A stretch of 64,000 bases of DNA from Pempheris klunzingeri. Taxonomy: Eukaryota; Chordata; Actinopteri; Acropomatiformes; Pempheridae. The position numbers and the translations under genes are program-made. A model generated the notes under the pieces. That model was not told the DNA's origin. It made no database searches and saw only the letters and a program-made list of their open reading frames with translations. Below are positions 36,555 to 49,254 of the stretch, piece after piece (position 1 is the first letter of the stretch; every line of letters starts with the position of its first letter). The stretch lies in contig NC_092030.1 in assembly GCF_042242105.1 (NCBI RefSeq), positions 3,015,501-3,079,500 on the forward strand. Reading direction: 5' to 3'.

Positions 36555-37684
36555 TAATGTCCGACTAAGTGGTGGTAATTAAAAAGACCACGCTGCTGGA
36601 CCATCTCTAAGACACTGAGAAACTGGGATGAAAACAAACCAAAATTCAACTTTCACCAAGGTCTCCTGACTTTTTTGCCTTGAGAAGAATTTGAAACATG
36701 CTATAATCACATAAAGTGAACACATGGGGGCTTTAAAGTGGAAGATCTGGGCTCAAAGCTTTAATGCCAGGAAGCATCAATCGTGTTGAAGGGTCTGGGC
36801 CCTTGAGCCTGACCTCCCCAGGCTGAGACAAATCAGAAAGACTGATGTGGACTTTGGGTTTTGATAACCCAATGCCTACAATAACCTGGAGAAAAAGAAC
36901 TGTGGAGCTGCTTTTCAAAACAAGCAGAGATTCAATCCAAAATAAAATCAGTGTGAGATCAATTATCATTTTAGGTCAGGCAAGGCATGAACTAAAATAC
37001 CGAGCGCAAGGCTTCAAATTATAAAATGAAGATGTGGCAGCATGTGAGGTCACATTTCAAGCTGTCATCCAGCTGCTAAACTGATTCTAAAGAGAAGATT
37101 ATGCCTCTCGCCGTGTTCACACACATACTGTCGTGTCCCATCAAAACAATACTGAACAGGTCATTCAAGTAAAAACAGACACATGTAGAGATCACAAAAA
37201 TCATTCAAATCATCAAGTTCTGCTTTTCAATCATTTAAACATCCAGTTTAGGTGATTTGGGGAGTTTCATCTCTACGTTTTTCTGTTGTGTTACCATGTT
37301 CACGGATGGAGGGTTTCCATGACGTGGTGAGGCAGTGGAGGCGCGGAGAGATCACATGACCCTGAAGCCGGGAATCGAGAGGCCGCCCCGTCCTATTGAG
37401 AGCAGCTGTTTTTAATATCATTGCAGTCCCGCTGAGTTGCAAGAGGTGCCTGGAGCGCCAGCAAAATCCCCGTTACTGGTACATTCATCAGAGCAGTCCA
37501 GATAATCCAACAAGTTGTCAGTCCAGTGGCCTATATTTTTCAAAAGAGTGGTATATTTCTTAAACACCAGGCCCAGTCTGGTCCATCTCAGTAAATGAAG
37601 AGAGATACCCATCAGTCATTCCTGTCTGCTCCCCCTCCCCGTTTCCTCTTTGTAGTCCAACTTCTCTGTTTTCTCCCTCTCCTC
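36555..37684. other. Intergenic stretch and snx18-like 3' UTR
   Basis: From about 37390 to 37684 this is probably the snx18-like 3' UTR. The rest shows no gene. The Tc1-like element ends just before it. Confidence 0.5.
37411..37416 (-). other. snx18: Candidate polyadenylation signal of snx18-like gene
   Basis: TTTAAT on the plus strand reads ATTAAA on the coding strand, about 270 nt past the stop codon. It is a variant hexamer, and I saw no canonical AATAAA on the coding strand between here and the stop. Weak call. Confidence 0.3.
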
Positions 37685-40600
37685 CTACTGGTCATCGTCA
37701 TACTTTCGAAGCGTGTCCTCCAGCTTGGCAGTGATCTTCTGGAAGAAGCCGATCTGCTGACGGAGGTGGTGCTGCATCTGCGAGCGGAAGTCCCGTACAC
37801 GCGTGCGGTGGAAGTGCTGGATCTCTGCCAGCGTGGCGCAGGATATGATGTTACAGCGGTCGTGGAGCTCACCTTCCTGCTTTGGACAGTCTTTCACCTT
37901 GGTCAGTGCACCTGGATAAGGATGGGGAAGGGAATGGGGGAGGGAGGGAAAGAGAGGGAGACGACTGAGAAAAGGGTGCCGGGGATACCAAGTATAGAGC
38001 CCAACTCAAACAAGACCCTCCACTGAGAAACCCTAAACCAAGATCACAGGAAAATAGAGGTCAGTCCAGTTGTTTGGACAGGGAGGGTAAAATAATTGAT
38101 GAGAATTATAATACCTCTCTACTACTGCATGTCTGTCCAATGATTACAGCCAGGAGATAGTTATCTTAACTTAACATGACAAAAAGTGAGCTTTACAGTC
38201 AAACTCCAACAATAACACCATCTGCTGACTAGAATGGCCAGGTAAACCCCCTGCTGGGCCAGCAAAGCATCTGTTGGTTATTTCCTTATGTTAAAAATGA
38301 ATCACTGTCACTTACAAAGACTTAGAAAGGCAGAAATGAGCTTGTTGCATACTTTTTCCAAGTTCCCCTGAAGCCACTGAACACCCAGCCATGACTCAGT
38401 GTCTACTTTAGAGTGACTAATCTTTCAGGGGTGGGGGGGGGCGGCTGTACAGCATGGACTGACATGACCAATGAAAAAACATGGATGAAGAGGAACTCTG
38501 AGGATCTGAGCAGGCAGCATGTGGAGGAAACGACCAGTTAGCTGGTAGCCTCCACTCTTCTTCCTCACCTTGTAGACCCATTCTCTCTCTCCTTCTCACA
38601 CACATACACACACCACTCGCAAAGGAACTGAAATTAAGGTGGACTTTGGTCTCCTTGCTGCCAAGGCGATTACAGAGCTGTAATCTGAACTCTTGTACCG
38701 TTGGCCGGTGGGAAACTTGCTCGGCTCTGTAACTATCTGCGGCCCATCTATGCACACACGCACTCCCCCTTCTTCCTCCTTCTCTTCAACCCGCTGTATC
38801 ACCAGGAGGAAGGAGGAAAAGAGGGAGAAGAAAAGAGGAGGAGGAGGGGAGACTAATCTTGAGGCTGCTCCATTTTGCATTCCTGCAGTCCCAGGGCAAC
38901 ACAGGACAAGAGGCCCAGGAATCTCCGCTCATTCAAATCAGATGTAGCCTTTGGACCTCACAGACAGAACCAGTACAAGTCGGACGGCCGTGTTCGGGGA
39001 CATTTAGGTCAATAAAGCTGTCCGCCTTAAGAGCCCTGCTGCGGTTTTTCTCGCTAATTTGTGCTGCAGTGTTGACATGTTTGTTTTTTTAATTTGGTCG
39101 TGTAATTGGAGAAATGTTCATGTTCTCACCGTGTGAGATAGACATTTGTGGAATGTAGATCCCTCCCCAGGAATGAAAAGGTGGAAAAGATAAACTCCTG
39201 CAGCCAAGTTTTCTTTGTGCGCTAAATCAAAAGAGTGTAACTCAATTGTTTATTTAGTTAGGAAAACGGGAAAAAACCTTGTCTTCTATGTCATGGAAAC
39301 ATTTCTCATCAGCTCTAAATGAGCACTCTGCAACAAACTGACTTATGGAAACTGTGACTAAACCATCCGTCATTTGTTAAAGGTAGTTATTTCACAACTA
39401 TGACGGCAGTGCTGACTTTGCATTGCGATCATGGGTGATAAAACGACGCTTCCTATGACAGCTTAGATGGATTATTCAGAGCTTTTCAATTTATCAGACC
39501 GGACTGATTTCAAGATCTCCCACACGCTGGGTACATGTCATGACGCCTGAGTTGAAGACCACCTTTATATAATTCATAAACTTGTTGGTCCACTAGTTTG
39601 CAACCAAACAGTCATGCTAGCTGCAGGAAAGTTTGACAAATTTTGATGAAATTAGGTGGAAAGAGGCTATAGCAGACATTTTGACTTAAAAATAAAGGTG
39701 TCACATTAGATGATGTCCTGTGTTGGGTTGCTGGTTCACTTTATTGGTTAACTGGAACACTTAATGGAACTGAGCCATTGTTTAAGTTATCTTTTACGCC
39801 TGTGCATTTCCAACTATCTAAATGAGAACAATTCAGTGTGGATCCTTCTTGTTTTTTGTTTTTTTGTGGGGTCCCAGTTTTAAATTTAAAACAGAGAGAA
39901 AGACTGCTGCTCCCCTTTCCTGACATGAATCTCATTTGTTCTCTCATAAAGCAATGCTAGCGATGGTTTCCAGAAGTGAAAACCATGCTGGTACCCACGA
40001 ACAATTAACTTTTTGTGAGATCCTATGAAAGCAGAAGTGATGACATCATATCCTGCGACATAACTGTACATTTCTTTGAAATCTAAAAATTCTTTCAGTT
40101 GAGGTTGTGATGTGTTAGTTAAGGTTAGGGTAAAGTTGTCATGTTTCCCCTGCCTGGCTTGAGTCATTGTGATCCTTTACTTTTTCTTCGTTGTCCCATT
40201 TCATGCAAATGAGCACTAATTCCCAAGAGATTAAACTCCACCGAGGGAAATGTGCAAAGGTGTTGGACGTTAGAGTCTCTCTGTGGGGGACATAAAACAA
40301 CTTGTCAATCAAAAAGTGGGTGAACTCCTTTCAGTCACAAGGACTATTGGGATTCACACCGTGTTTCCATCGTTCCGAACTGTGATTGTATCCAGACAAC
40401 AGAGCTCAGTGGACTATAGAAACACAGCCTCTAGGTTTGGCAAACGTCAGGACTTTGCGTGCCAGGAGCAACTCCCTCCTCCCAACCTGCAGGGAACTAA
40501 CGAGCTAACTCCTCTGCGGGTCCTTTGTACACGTCTATGTGAGTGTGTGTTTTTCGGTGTTTGTGTTTTCCCCTGAGCGAGTACAGGCTCACACAGTACC

Positions 40601-43600
40601 CAGAGTGTTACAATAGACTGGCCACAGGTTTCAGTTTTCAACCCAGATTGACACTGCAATTCAATAAATGAAAACAGATGTTGAAACGCTTTTCATACTG
40701 ACTCTGTATAGACATGATTAATAGACGGGGAGGCTGCAGATGGGGAGGCTTTTGGAAACACCATTCATTATTTTCTAATGCCAGTTAAAATAAATAAATA
40801 AATCTGTAAGTCTTTTGTTTCGGAGGAGATTATACAGCCTGCGGCATGGAAACTCAGAGCAAAAGGCTTTGTGATGTGATGACTCCTCCCTGGGATGAGC
40901 CCTCCACCCTGCAGAAGTATCCAGTCCTGACCCCTCACTCCCTCCCAGCCCAGGACCTCTGACCTCCCTGTGGAGAGAAGTACACTAGGTCCTGCATCTG
41001 TTTAATATCTTGCAAGCATGTTGCAGCTTTAAGGCGTTTTTTTTTGTCAGTGACTCCTTTTACATATTTTTGTCATTGCTCAATCACATGAGCACACACA
41101 CACACACATTTCCCACCTTTCTGCACATGGATGATGTCAGGAAAATTGGCCAGGTGTCCTCTGTAGAGGTCCAGCAGGTCAGAAATGGGATCCAGGTCCT
41201 GGCGCGGCTGCTCAGCAAAATACTCTCCTATGGCCTCATAGGCATCGCCAGTGTCAGCAATGGCTTTGTTCAGCCCTGCCGAGTAGACCTGCTGGTCCAG
41301 CTCGAAGGCCTGCGAAAGCAGTTTGAAGGACTGTCCGACTTTCTGGTACTCCTTCTTAAACCCCGCCATCTGTTTGCGGGCGAACTCGTTGATGGTGGTG
41401 TTCACGATCACGATGTTCTCATCCATCCTCTTGGTGAAGGTCTTGAAGCCTTCAATCTTGCTCTCGACTTCCTGGAGGTCCAGCGGGACGGCCGGCGTGC
41501 TGAAGAAAAGAAAGAAAAAGAAGGGTTATTTTAGACCTTGCGGCTTTATCTTGAAAGTCCTATGTGATTTTTTCTTTAATTCAAGCACTACGTCATCTTT
41601 ATCACACAAGCAATGTTGAGGGCAGATTGTTTTTCTGTCCTATTATCTCATCCTCACTATCAGGCACTCCCTGTGATGAAAGCCCTCAGTAACAGCACAA
41701 TGAGACAGAAAACCGATAACAGTTCCTTGCTTAAGGGCTAATATGCCCCATTGTTACTTTATACTGTTGTAAAGTGAGTGGACAAAATAACAGGAATGCC
41801 TGACACATTACTGATGATGCAACCCAACACCACAAACTTGATTTATATCTTTTTTAATACACTAATCATAAATATATAATATTCTACCTTATTGAAATCC
41901 AGATTTGTGTATTAACAGCTTTCCATTCTGTTCTCATTGGTGTACAATCAGTCTTAATATCTCCTCTGCGATAGATTTCACCTAGTATGACTATTGAATG
42001 CTGTTGGAAAATGATGACTCTAGAGAGAAAAGCCCTTATTCTTGGGCTGCAAGTGCCCAGAACTCTGTTGGAGCTGCTGGAAATATCAGTAATCTGCATT
42101 ACACAATAACCCACAGCCATCAGGAGATGGCCTTTTCCAGCACTCACTTCCTACTTTGCAGGCTGTGCAAGCCATATTAAAAAAACAGATGTATACATCC
42201 ATTAAATTCTAATCCAGGTTTCAAACCCACGCTCTCAGCAGTACATCATCCGGCCTCCTACCTGATAGTGAGGAAGAAATTTGCCCCGACCAGCTCGTCC
42301 CTCTCTGCCTTCCTCTTGCCCTGTTTCCAGGCCTTCTCATCCGCCCCACATGTTAGGAAATGCTGGAAGACATCACAGCGCGCCAGCACCGGGTGGCTGG
42401 TCATGTGGTTCATCCACCAGATCAGTCCCTTCCTCCGCTTGGAGATGAAGTCCTCTTCGAAGCGGCCGGTGGCCTGCTTCTCTGGCAAGTGGGGCACCGA
42501 GATGACCGGGAAGCGCTCAACGAGGCGAGCGTACAGCCAGTCAAAGTGTTTATACCTGCAGGGACGGTGGAGGACATTTTGAGTGGATAAGAAGGGGAGA
42601 TGGTTCGGTAAATGAGGGAGAAGTAAATGGCAGGAAAATGCAGAGAGCAGGCGTGTAAACAGAGGAGGGGGTGGGTCTTTACCAGCAGGGCCAAGTGGAA
42701 ACTTAAATGTAAGACAGTGCTGGCTTGAAATGACAGACCGACTGACAGGGAAACAATGTGAAAGGTGCAGAGGGAATCTCAGAGAGGAAAGAGGAGATTC
42801 CTGAGCAATCTACAGAGAGAAAAAGGCCACAGTCAGCTCTGTGTTTTTCACATTTTGTGGGAACAATTGTGGCCACAGGAAAAGCCGCAGAACATTTATT
42901 TTAAGTGTAGAGGGACCTGGGGGATCCGGTGGAGAAAAAACCCCCACAGAGGGGAGAGGAGGAGGAAGAGAAGGAGGAAGACGGCCTGTACCTGCGGTTG
43001 ACTTGTACATTGGTGTGGGCCGGGGTCAGGCCGTAGGACATGTAGCTCTTCATGCCTTTGAACTTGGTCTGCTTGGTGGGGTCGTCGATGGTGCAGGTGA
43101 ACGGATAGGGGTTCTCCTGCCACTCTGGCCCGTGCTTCCCCATCACCACGCAGATCTTGTCCCCGTCCTTCACAAAAGCAGAGGCCTCCCCGAGCAGGAA
43201 GGCCTCCCCTCCGGACTTGACGAAGGTGGAGAACCTGTTGAGGTTCCTCCCCACTGTTGCTGAGCTCTTGGCCTGCTGCTGATGCTGCTGGGTGCTCTCA
43301 CGCCGCCCGGGCAAGGAGGAGGTCACCGGATACAGCGGGGGCGAGCTACCGAGGCCCCGAGGAGCATCGGTGGCCGGAGAGGCGTCATCCCAGTCGTCGT
43401 CCCAGTCGTCATCGCTGCCCTGGCTGGTGTGGAAGCTGCCACCTCCACTGCCTCCACTGCCGGCCCCGAGCCCCCTCTGAGGCTGGGCGTCCGAGGACGT
43501 GTAGGGGGCGTGGGTGGGCGTCACGGCTTTGCTTTTGGGCGAGGAGAAGCCGTTGTTGTTGGTGCTGGAGGTGATCTGGTCCCTGATGATCTCCACATAG

Positions 43601-43761
43601 GAGGCAGGGAAGAGCCCAGCCTCCCCCTTGCTGTTCTCCCCCTCCAGCCAGCCCTCCAGCTCCTCCTCGGTGTACAGAGTCACCAGCTCATTCTCTGTTA
43701 TGGAGATCTCCCCTGGGTTCTCAGAGTGGAAGTCATACAACACTTTGGCCTTTAACGCCAT
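37685..43761 (-). CDS. snx18: Sorting nexin 18-like (SH3-PX-BAR), 4 exons
   Basis: Minus-strand exons: 43761-42992, 42555-42262, 41499-41117, 37911-37685 (1674 nt, 557 residues). Residues 1-60 form an SH3 domain (ALYDF-type start, [10 protein letters not shown] end). Near 115-127 lies the acidic [11 protein letters not shown] motif; in human SNX18 this acidic region contributes to AP-1 binding. The PX domain runs from about 206 to 330, with the phosphoinositide-binding RRYKHFDW spanning the exon 1/2 junction; BAR-type helices follow to the C-terminus. Family role: PI(4,5)P2-dependent membrane tubulation in endocytosis and autophagy, with dynamin and N-WASP as partners. The [14 protein letters not shown] and [15 protein letters not shown] segments match SNX18 rather than SNX33 or SNX9. 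The protein is shorter than human SNX18 (628), partly in the SH3-PX linker and by about 10 residues in the BAR region. Start: first ATG, immediately before the SH3 domain. Confidence 0.93.
37912..41116 (-). other. snx18-like intron 3
   Basis: A 3.2-kb intron with donor GTGGGA and acceptor CTTATCCAG. It contains several unsupported ORFs on both strands and no recognisable exon. I looked in particular for a small exon that could fill the shortened BAR helix and did not see one. Confidence 0.6.
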
Positions 43762-45325
43762 AATTTCAGTGCTTATGTGACTTGTGTCTTTCCCTGCTGC
43801 CCTGAGAACTTACTTCTCTTTAAGATCGCTCTGAAACTTGAAGGTTTAAATCACCCAGCAGGAACCAACGCAGCTATTTCCACTTTAACCAACAGCAGAC
43901 AGACTTTTACGCGATATCCGTGCAAAAAGAAGAAGAAGAGCAGCAGCACACAGGCTCGTGTCCGACACCCACCTCCTCTCTCCGATCCTCTCTGCGGCTT
44001 CAAATATCATCTGTTTCCATGAAGGACTTCACCCAAGTCGGAAAATGCTGAGGGAACTGACTGTTACAGGATGTTTTCTCTCCGGGGGGAAGATGCCGGT
44101 TAAAGTTTAGAGTTGACAAACTCGTGTAGTTTCTTTATTCCTCCTGATCTTAGAGCCGGGGGAGATCCTTTTTCTTTTTTCCCTGCTCTGCCCTGGATGC
44201 TTGTAAGTTAAAGGCACCCGTCCTAACACGTAGTAGACTGGCTGACTAACGGAGGGTGGAGCCAGGAGCAAGTTCAGTCAAGTCATACATGGAAAAAAAA
44301 AAAAAAAGAAACCTACATAACCCCATTTTAAGAGCTCCATCTACGGCTGAGATTTATGACATCATGAAGATGTGTCATCCTGTTCTGCACGCCATGTTCC
44401 TATAATATCCAATTATGTTATTAATTATTTAAGTTTCATCCACCACGAGTTCAGAAATAAGTGTTTCTGCATTCAAAGTGTATTTAAGGTTTTATAAAAC
44501 GTGTTTTACTTTTTGTTGACCTGTGCAGAATCAGATAAGTGCAGAGTTTTTAACATGGAAATGGAACTTTTTTGTGGAAAAACCATAAAAAAAAAAACTT
44601 ATACACAACCTCTTATTCTAAGCTGGGTGTTTTTATGCCCTAACACACACTAACACACACCTTGAGTTGATCTTTATGCTTTATGGCTCCTTACAGCTTT
44701 AGTTATCAAGTGGTCTTGGAAATAAAATTCCCTTCTTCATCTCACATTTCTCCCAGTATAAGTTTATTATTAGTTTCCTGTAATGCAAGTACAGGAATTA
44801 CTTCAACACAACAGTAGAGTGAACAACATCCCCCACTCACACAGTGAGTGTGTTGTGTAAACTGCAAGTCTAGCTTAGATAAAGGCTATAAACATTTTAT
44901 TAGGCTGCAATTAAGTGACAGGAACAGATTCATGCTTACATTTCGATTTTTCTTTCTTCTTCCATGTCACATCTCCCCAATAAAGTGATGAATGTTAGTT
45001 TATTCAGGTGTTGTCATGGCTGGAAATCCTTAGTTTTGAACTTAAAGATCACCTTCAGACATGTTTTATGCTAATAATAATAGTAATAATAAAAAAAACC
45101 CTCTTAGCTTTAAATAGCAACTTGTGTTTAACGTGGTTTTCCTTCAAAAAGGGTAAAAGCACATCTGCTTCAAGTTTCCACATGTGGTTGTGCTGGTTGT
45201 GCTGTCACAAGATCCTGCTTATATGTACAACTCTGAAACTTTCTAACTTTGAGGTAAACACAGAGCCTTCACAGCCCACAGTGGGGGCCATACATCCACC
45301 ACAGGTAACAAACAGGCAACATTTA
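43762..45325. other. snx18-like upstream region
   Basis: The first 500 bp (43762-44280) probably include the 5' UTR and promoter of the snx18-like gene, next to the GC- and CpG-rich first exon. Beyond that the DNA is AT-rich, with an A15 run near 44290, and ends at the pentanucleotide array. No gene seen. Confidence 0.5.
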
Positions 45326-45685
45326 AAAATAATATAATATAATACAATACAATACAATACAAAATGATATAATATAATATAATACAATACAATACAATAC
45401 AATACAATACAATACAATACAATACAATATAATACAATATAATATAATATAATATAATACAATACAATATAAAATAATATAATATAATATAATATAATAT
45501 AATATAATATAATATAATATAATATAATATAATATAATATAATATAATATAATACAATACAATACAATACAACATAACATAACATAACATAACATAACAT
45601 AACATAACATAACATAACATAAAATAATATAAAATAATATAAAATAATATAATATAATATAATATAATATAATATAATATAATAT
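45326..45685. repeat. Pentanucleotide satellite (AATAT/AATAC/AACAT)n
   Basis: This is a 360-bp array of 5-bp units. Variants come in blocks: AATAT and AATAC early (AATAC at 45381-45420), AATAT at 45481-45550, AATAC at 45551-45570, ten AACAT at 45571-45620, three AAAATAATAT dimers at 45621-45650, then AATAT to the end. The 5-bp register holds from 45331 to 45680. Long open frames in it (IILYY-type) are artefacts. Confidence 0.95.
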
Positions 45686-46154
45686 GGCCACCAGAGGTCA
45701 GTGTTGGTTCGCACACAGAGGAGACACCAGTTCCTCCTCCTGTCCAGCTGCTGGCAGTAAAGCGACTTTCACGTTGGATTGTGGCGATGTTAAAGCCTCC
45801 AGACAAAGAATGAGATAATTAAACAAATGCTGTGATGTGATATTCATGATATTTAATTAAACATCATTTACGTCTCACCCAGACTAATGACGCGACACGT
45901 GTGGACTAAATGAGGACGCTGTGGTGATGTGAGGGCTGTCTGGACTCCCAGCTGGAGGGTTTTAATTTGTCCTAATAAGGTAAATGTGAGACCTGCTGGT
46001 GGGCTGCAGGAGCTTTGTTCTTGTGTCTGATGAACGGTGGTCCTTCTGCAGACACATGTAGTGGACATGTGTGCAAACTGAGCGGCAGCATGTCTGCTTG
46101 TCCCTGATGGTAGTTTGGGTGCAGTTTCAGTCAGAGTTGCCAGCACTTATGCAG

Positions 46155-46190
<36 letters not shown>

Positions 46191-46696
46191 CAACCCATAA
46201 TGGCTTGTAATAATGTGATGCTAATCATAAATCAGTTTTTTTAAATGCATTTTAGAATGTGGCCTCTTTTATTGACAGTGACTTCCATCTACACTGTTAC
46301 AAAAAGGAAACTTCTGCAGACTTTCATAAAAAATCTAGACTCACAAGTTCTTCATGAGTCCGAGCTACAGCCCCAGTGAACTATGTGACCTTCTCTGATT
46401 TATTATAGAGCTGCAACAATTAATTGATTAATCGATCGACTGAAGGTGATTCGTTTAATAACTGGGAAAATAATTAAGAGATGAATCAATAATGTAAGTA
46501 ATGGTTAGTTGCAGTCCTTATTTATTGTGCCACTTATTGCTAGAGTCATGAATTCTGTATTTTTTTGTGCAGATGAATACTTAAATCTTGGTCCTACAAT
46601 CTGAGGGAGATGTTTGGAGTTCAAGTGATTTTGGTGGTTTGGCAGCCTGAACACCTGCTGCACTCTAAAGCACCTTCTCCTCTCTGTCCTCTCCAG
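45686..46696 (+). other. Region upstream of the CCDC106-like gene
   Basis: About 1 kb between the satellite and the first recognised coding exon. It starts with GGCCACCAGAGGTCAG and includes a TG microsatellite. A 5' non-coding exon of the CCDC106-like gene should lie here or upstream, but I cannot place it. Confidence 0.45.
46156..46188. repeat. (TG)n microsatellite
   Basis: A 33-bp TG tract about 500 bp upstream of the first coding exon of the CCDC106-like gene. Confidence 0.95.
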
Positions 46697-49254
46697 GTCT
46701 CTATCATGTCTGACCCGGTTCAGACCACCTCTGGCAGTCTGTGTAAGCTGGTCCGCTGGGCTCACAGCCACGGCACCATCTGCAGCCTCATTCCCAGCCT
46801 GCAGAGCCTCACCTGTGGCTCCTACAGTAACGTGCTGACACCAGAACCCGGTCCCCGTGGCGGCAGCGTCCCCGTGGCATGGTGGGGTTGTCCCGCTGGA
46901 CACGCCTACCACTGGCACCCTGGTGACCCTGGCAACGGCTGTGGAGGCTCAGCGAATACCATCCAGGGCCAGGAGAGGTTTGTTGGAGGGCATCTGTCCA
47001 ATAAGGTAAACATTTTGAAATGCTCAGCACAACCACAATACTCTGGGAAGACATCAATATGTGTTGCAAATGCAGTTTGAATGGGCACTAATATTAAAAA
47101 TCAAAACAAAGTGAAATTCTCTTAAATTAAATCCTTCCTACACCTAACTGGATGAATGCATCTCCTCCTAAATTGACCCTTTATGGTGAATTTGATCTTG
47201 AAATACAAATTGTGAAGGAAGCATTGATTGGTCTGTGCTTCTACTGTATTCTGATTGTCAAATCAGTTTCTCAAAGAAATTAAATTGAAAAGCAGAAAGT
47301 TGGTTCATTTTATTTTAATAAAAGTTGTTTTATGTGCTTTTTTGTCCATCAAAGGGACTTCTGGCACTTTTTCAAATCCTCGACATGCAGGCTCTCAAGT
47401 CAGAAACGTGTAGTCTCCAATTCCAAACCAGATGGTGGATCCAGTCTATAATTTTCATTTCTCATCTTTTCCTCTGTCTTACTCTTCAGGTGACGGTGAA
47501 CACATCATGTGACCTCTCCTGTAGTGAAGCAGCATCAGAGGGAGAGGAGTTCAGGAGCCGGCTGTTTGACATCCCTGGATGTGATTCATCAGCCACAGAC
47601 GAGGATGGCGACTACGAGCCCCGGCCATCCAGGAAAAGAGGAGCACCAAGAGGGGCAGTTGGCGGGAAGAAAGTCAAGCAGGAAGCGGCCTCAGCAGAGG
47701 ATTTGTCCACTGCTGCTGACATTTCTAGCACTGGGCTAGCAGTGACAGACTCTGTCGACGTTTCGCAGGCTTGTCAGGATCCAATCACGCACACACTGTT
47801 GTCCAACAAGCCCCTCCCACTGTGCCCTCACCCCCAGCATGGACAGGATCTGGGATGTGAGGGGTTAGTGGGCCCAGAGACGGAGCTGCTGGGAGGGGAC
47901 AGCTGCATGACAGGGACCACAGAGCAGGCAGAGAGATGCAGCTCCGCCACAGAGACCACAGACAAGACTGCAGGTGCAGCTCTGTTGTGAGGATTGGACG
48001 TGCAGAGAGAACCAAACGAAAGATTAGATTATTATTGTTATAACACTAGATTATCTCGTGACAGAAAACAGTTTCTTACCTGACGTGTATGTGTGTTTGA
48101 ATTGAACTGTCTGGCCTCCTGCTGCTCACTGTTTCTGTGCTTTTTGGTGTGTGTTTATCTGCAGGGGGGCAGACTGAGCTGGAGAGACTGCGAGCGCTAC
48201 TTTGTGCAGAACGCAGCCAAAACAAGAAGATGACGGAGATCATCTCCAGTCTGAAGCAGGACAAAGAGCTGCTGCAGCATGAGCTCACCAAGAAAGCCGA
48301 GCTCATCTGTGACTTCCTGCAGGACAAACTGCGGCCAGGTCGAGTTTGGTTTGAAAGTCCACCTACTGATGAATCAAGTGACAGTTCTGTTTCCCTCCAC
48401 AGAAGTATTGCTACAGTGAAAGTAAATTGCAGTGCTTTTTAAAATGACTGCAGGCTAGCAGCTGGTTGGCACGTTTTGAAATAATCACATCTATATTTGT
48501 GTAGCATCTTTCATGCAAAATTGCATATTGAAGTGGCTCACATACATACATACACAGGAGAGGCCAAAAAATCCAATCAAACTGTAGCTTAAAACTTTGT
48601 CTTGCCGCACTGTGTTACGTTTTATTTGTCTGTTACATGTTTCTGTTATTCCAGAGAAGAGGTGGCCTCGCTGCTCTACTCAGATGGAACCGGGAAGTTC
48701 GCGCATGATCTCCTCTGATGATGTTGCGGGGTTCGATTCGCCGACACTGTTTGACTCATTTGAGGAAATGGAGCTTCACCCTCTGGAGCGCCACCGAGCC
48801 CTCAAGAGCAAGAGGAGCCGGGACGGAGAAAACACACGAGTCAGGAGTAAGGGCACTGATTAAACACTGGACACTGAATGTGTGGTTAATGCTTGCATTG
48901 ATTTGATTTTTGTTTTTATCTCTGTCCCTGTACGTCTCCCCTGTAGTGAAAAACGTGGTGGGTGTGATAGCGCGCTACATGGCAGCCCTCCAAGAGTTTC
49001 GCCGCAGCGTCTCCATGAAGGTGGCCTTTGACCGGGTCGGTGTGGACCGCAACACCATCTCTCGTACCGCCGCCATTGCTGAGCTCAGCCTGGCCGCTCC
49101 GGAGGTGTTTCACGCGCTGTCGCCGTGGGACGAGAAAGAGGAGACGCTGGCACATTATGCCCATCGCTGCCGACAGGCGATGGATGACAACATCAAGGCC
49201 AAGATCAAGACGATGAAGGCAAAAGGCGAGCTGCTGCCCATTGTGTCGAAGTGA
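46697..49254 (+). CDS. ccdc106: CCDC106-family coiled-coil protein, 5 exons
   Basis: Exons: 46697-47005 (ATG at 46706, after an in-frame acceptor, so the 5' UTR starts further upstream), 47490-47973, 48165-48338, 48655-48846, 48947-49254. The CDS is 1458 nt (485 residues). Residues 1-100 hold a Trp/Cys/His-containing module (LVRWAHSHGTICSLIP, then WGCPAGHAYHWH). Residues 101-261 are acidic and low in complexity, with a basic RKRGAPRG...GKKVK patch that looks like a nuclear signal. Residues 265-318 form a coiled coil (LERLRALLCAERSQNKK onward). Residues 384-485 match the conserved C-terminus of CCDC106 (FDRVGVDRNT, then IAELSLAAPE). Human CCDC106 is a nuclear protein reported to bind p53. The gene is tail-to-tail with inip. 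It could be one of several teleost ccdc106 paralogues; the N-terminal module is absent from human CCDC106 as I recall it. Confidence 0.8.

Noticed and set aside
37685..43761. Calling the SH3-PX-BAR gene snx33 because it lies beside a CSPG4-family gene
   Set aside because: The SH3 domain, the [12 protein letters not shown] segment and the BAR-region motifs match SNX18, while SNX33 differs at these places. Synteny alone is not enough.
45205..45806. Long minus-strand ORFs of repeated Ile/Leu/Tyr
   Set aside because: They are the translation of the AATAT-type satellite, which happens to lack stops in those frames; there is no gene signal.
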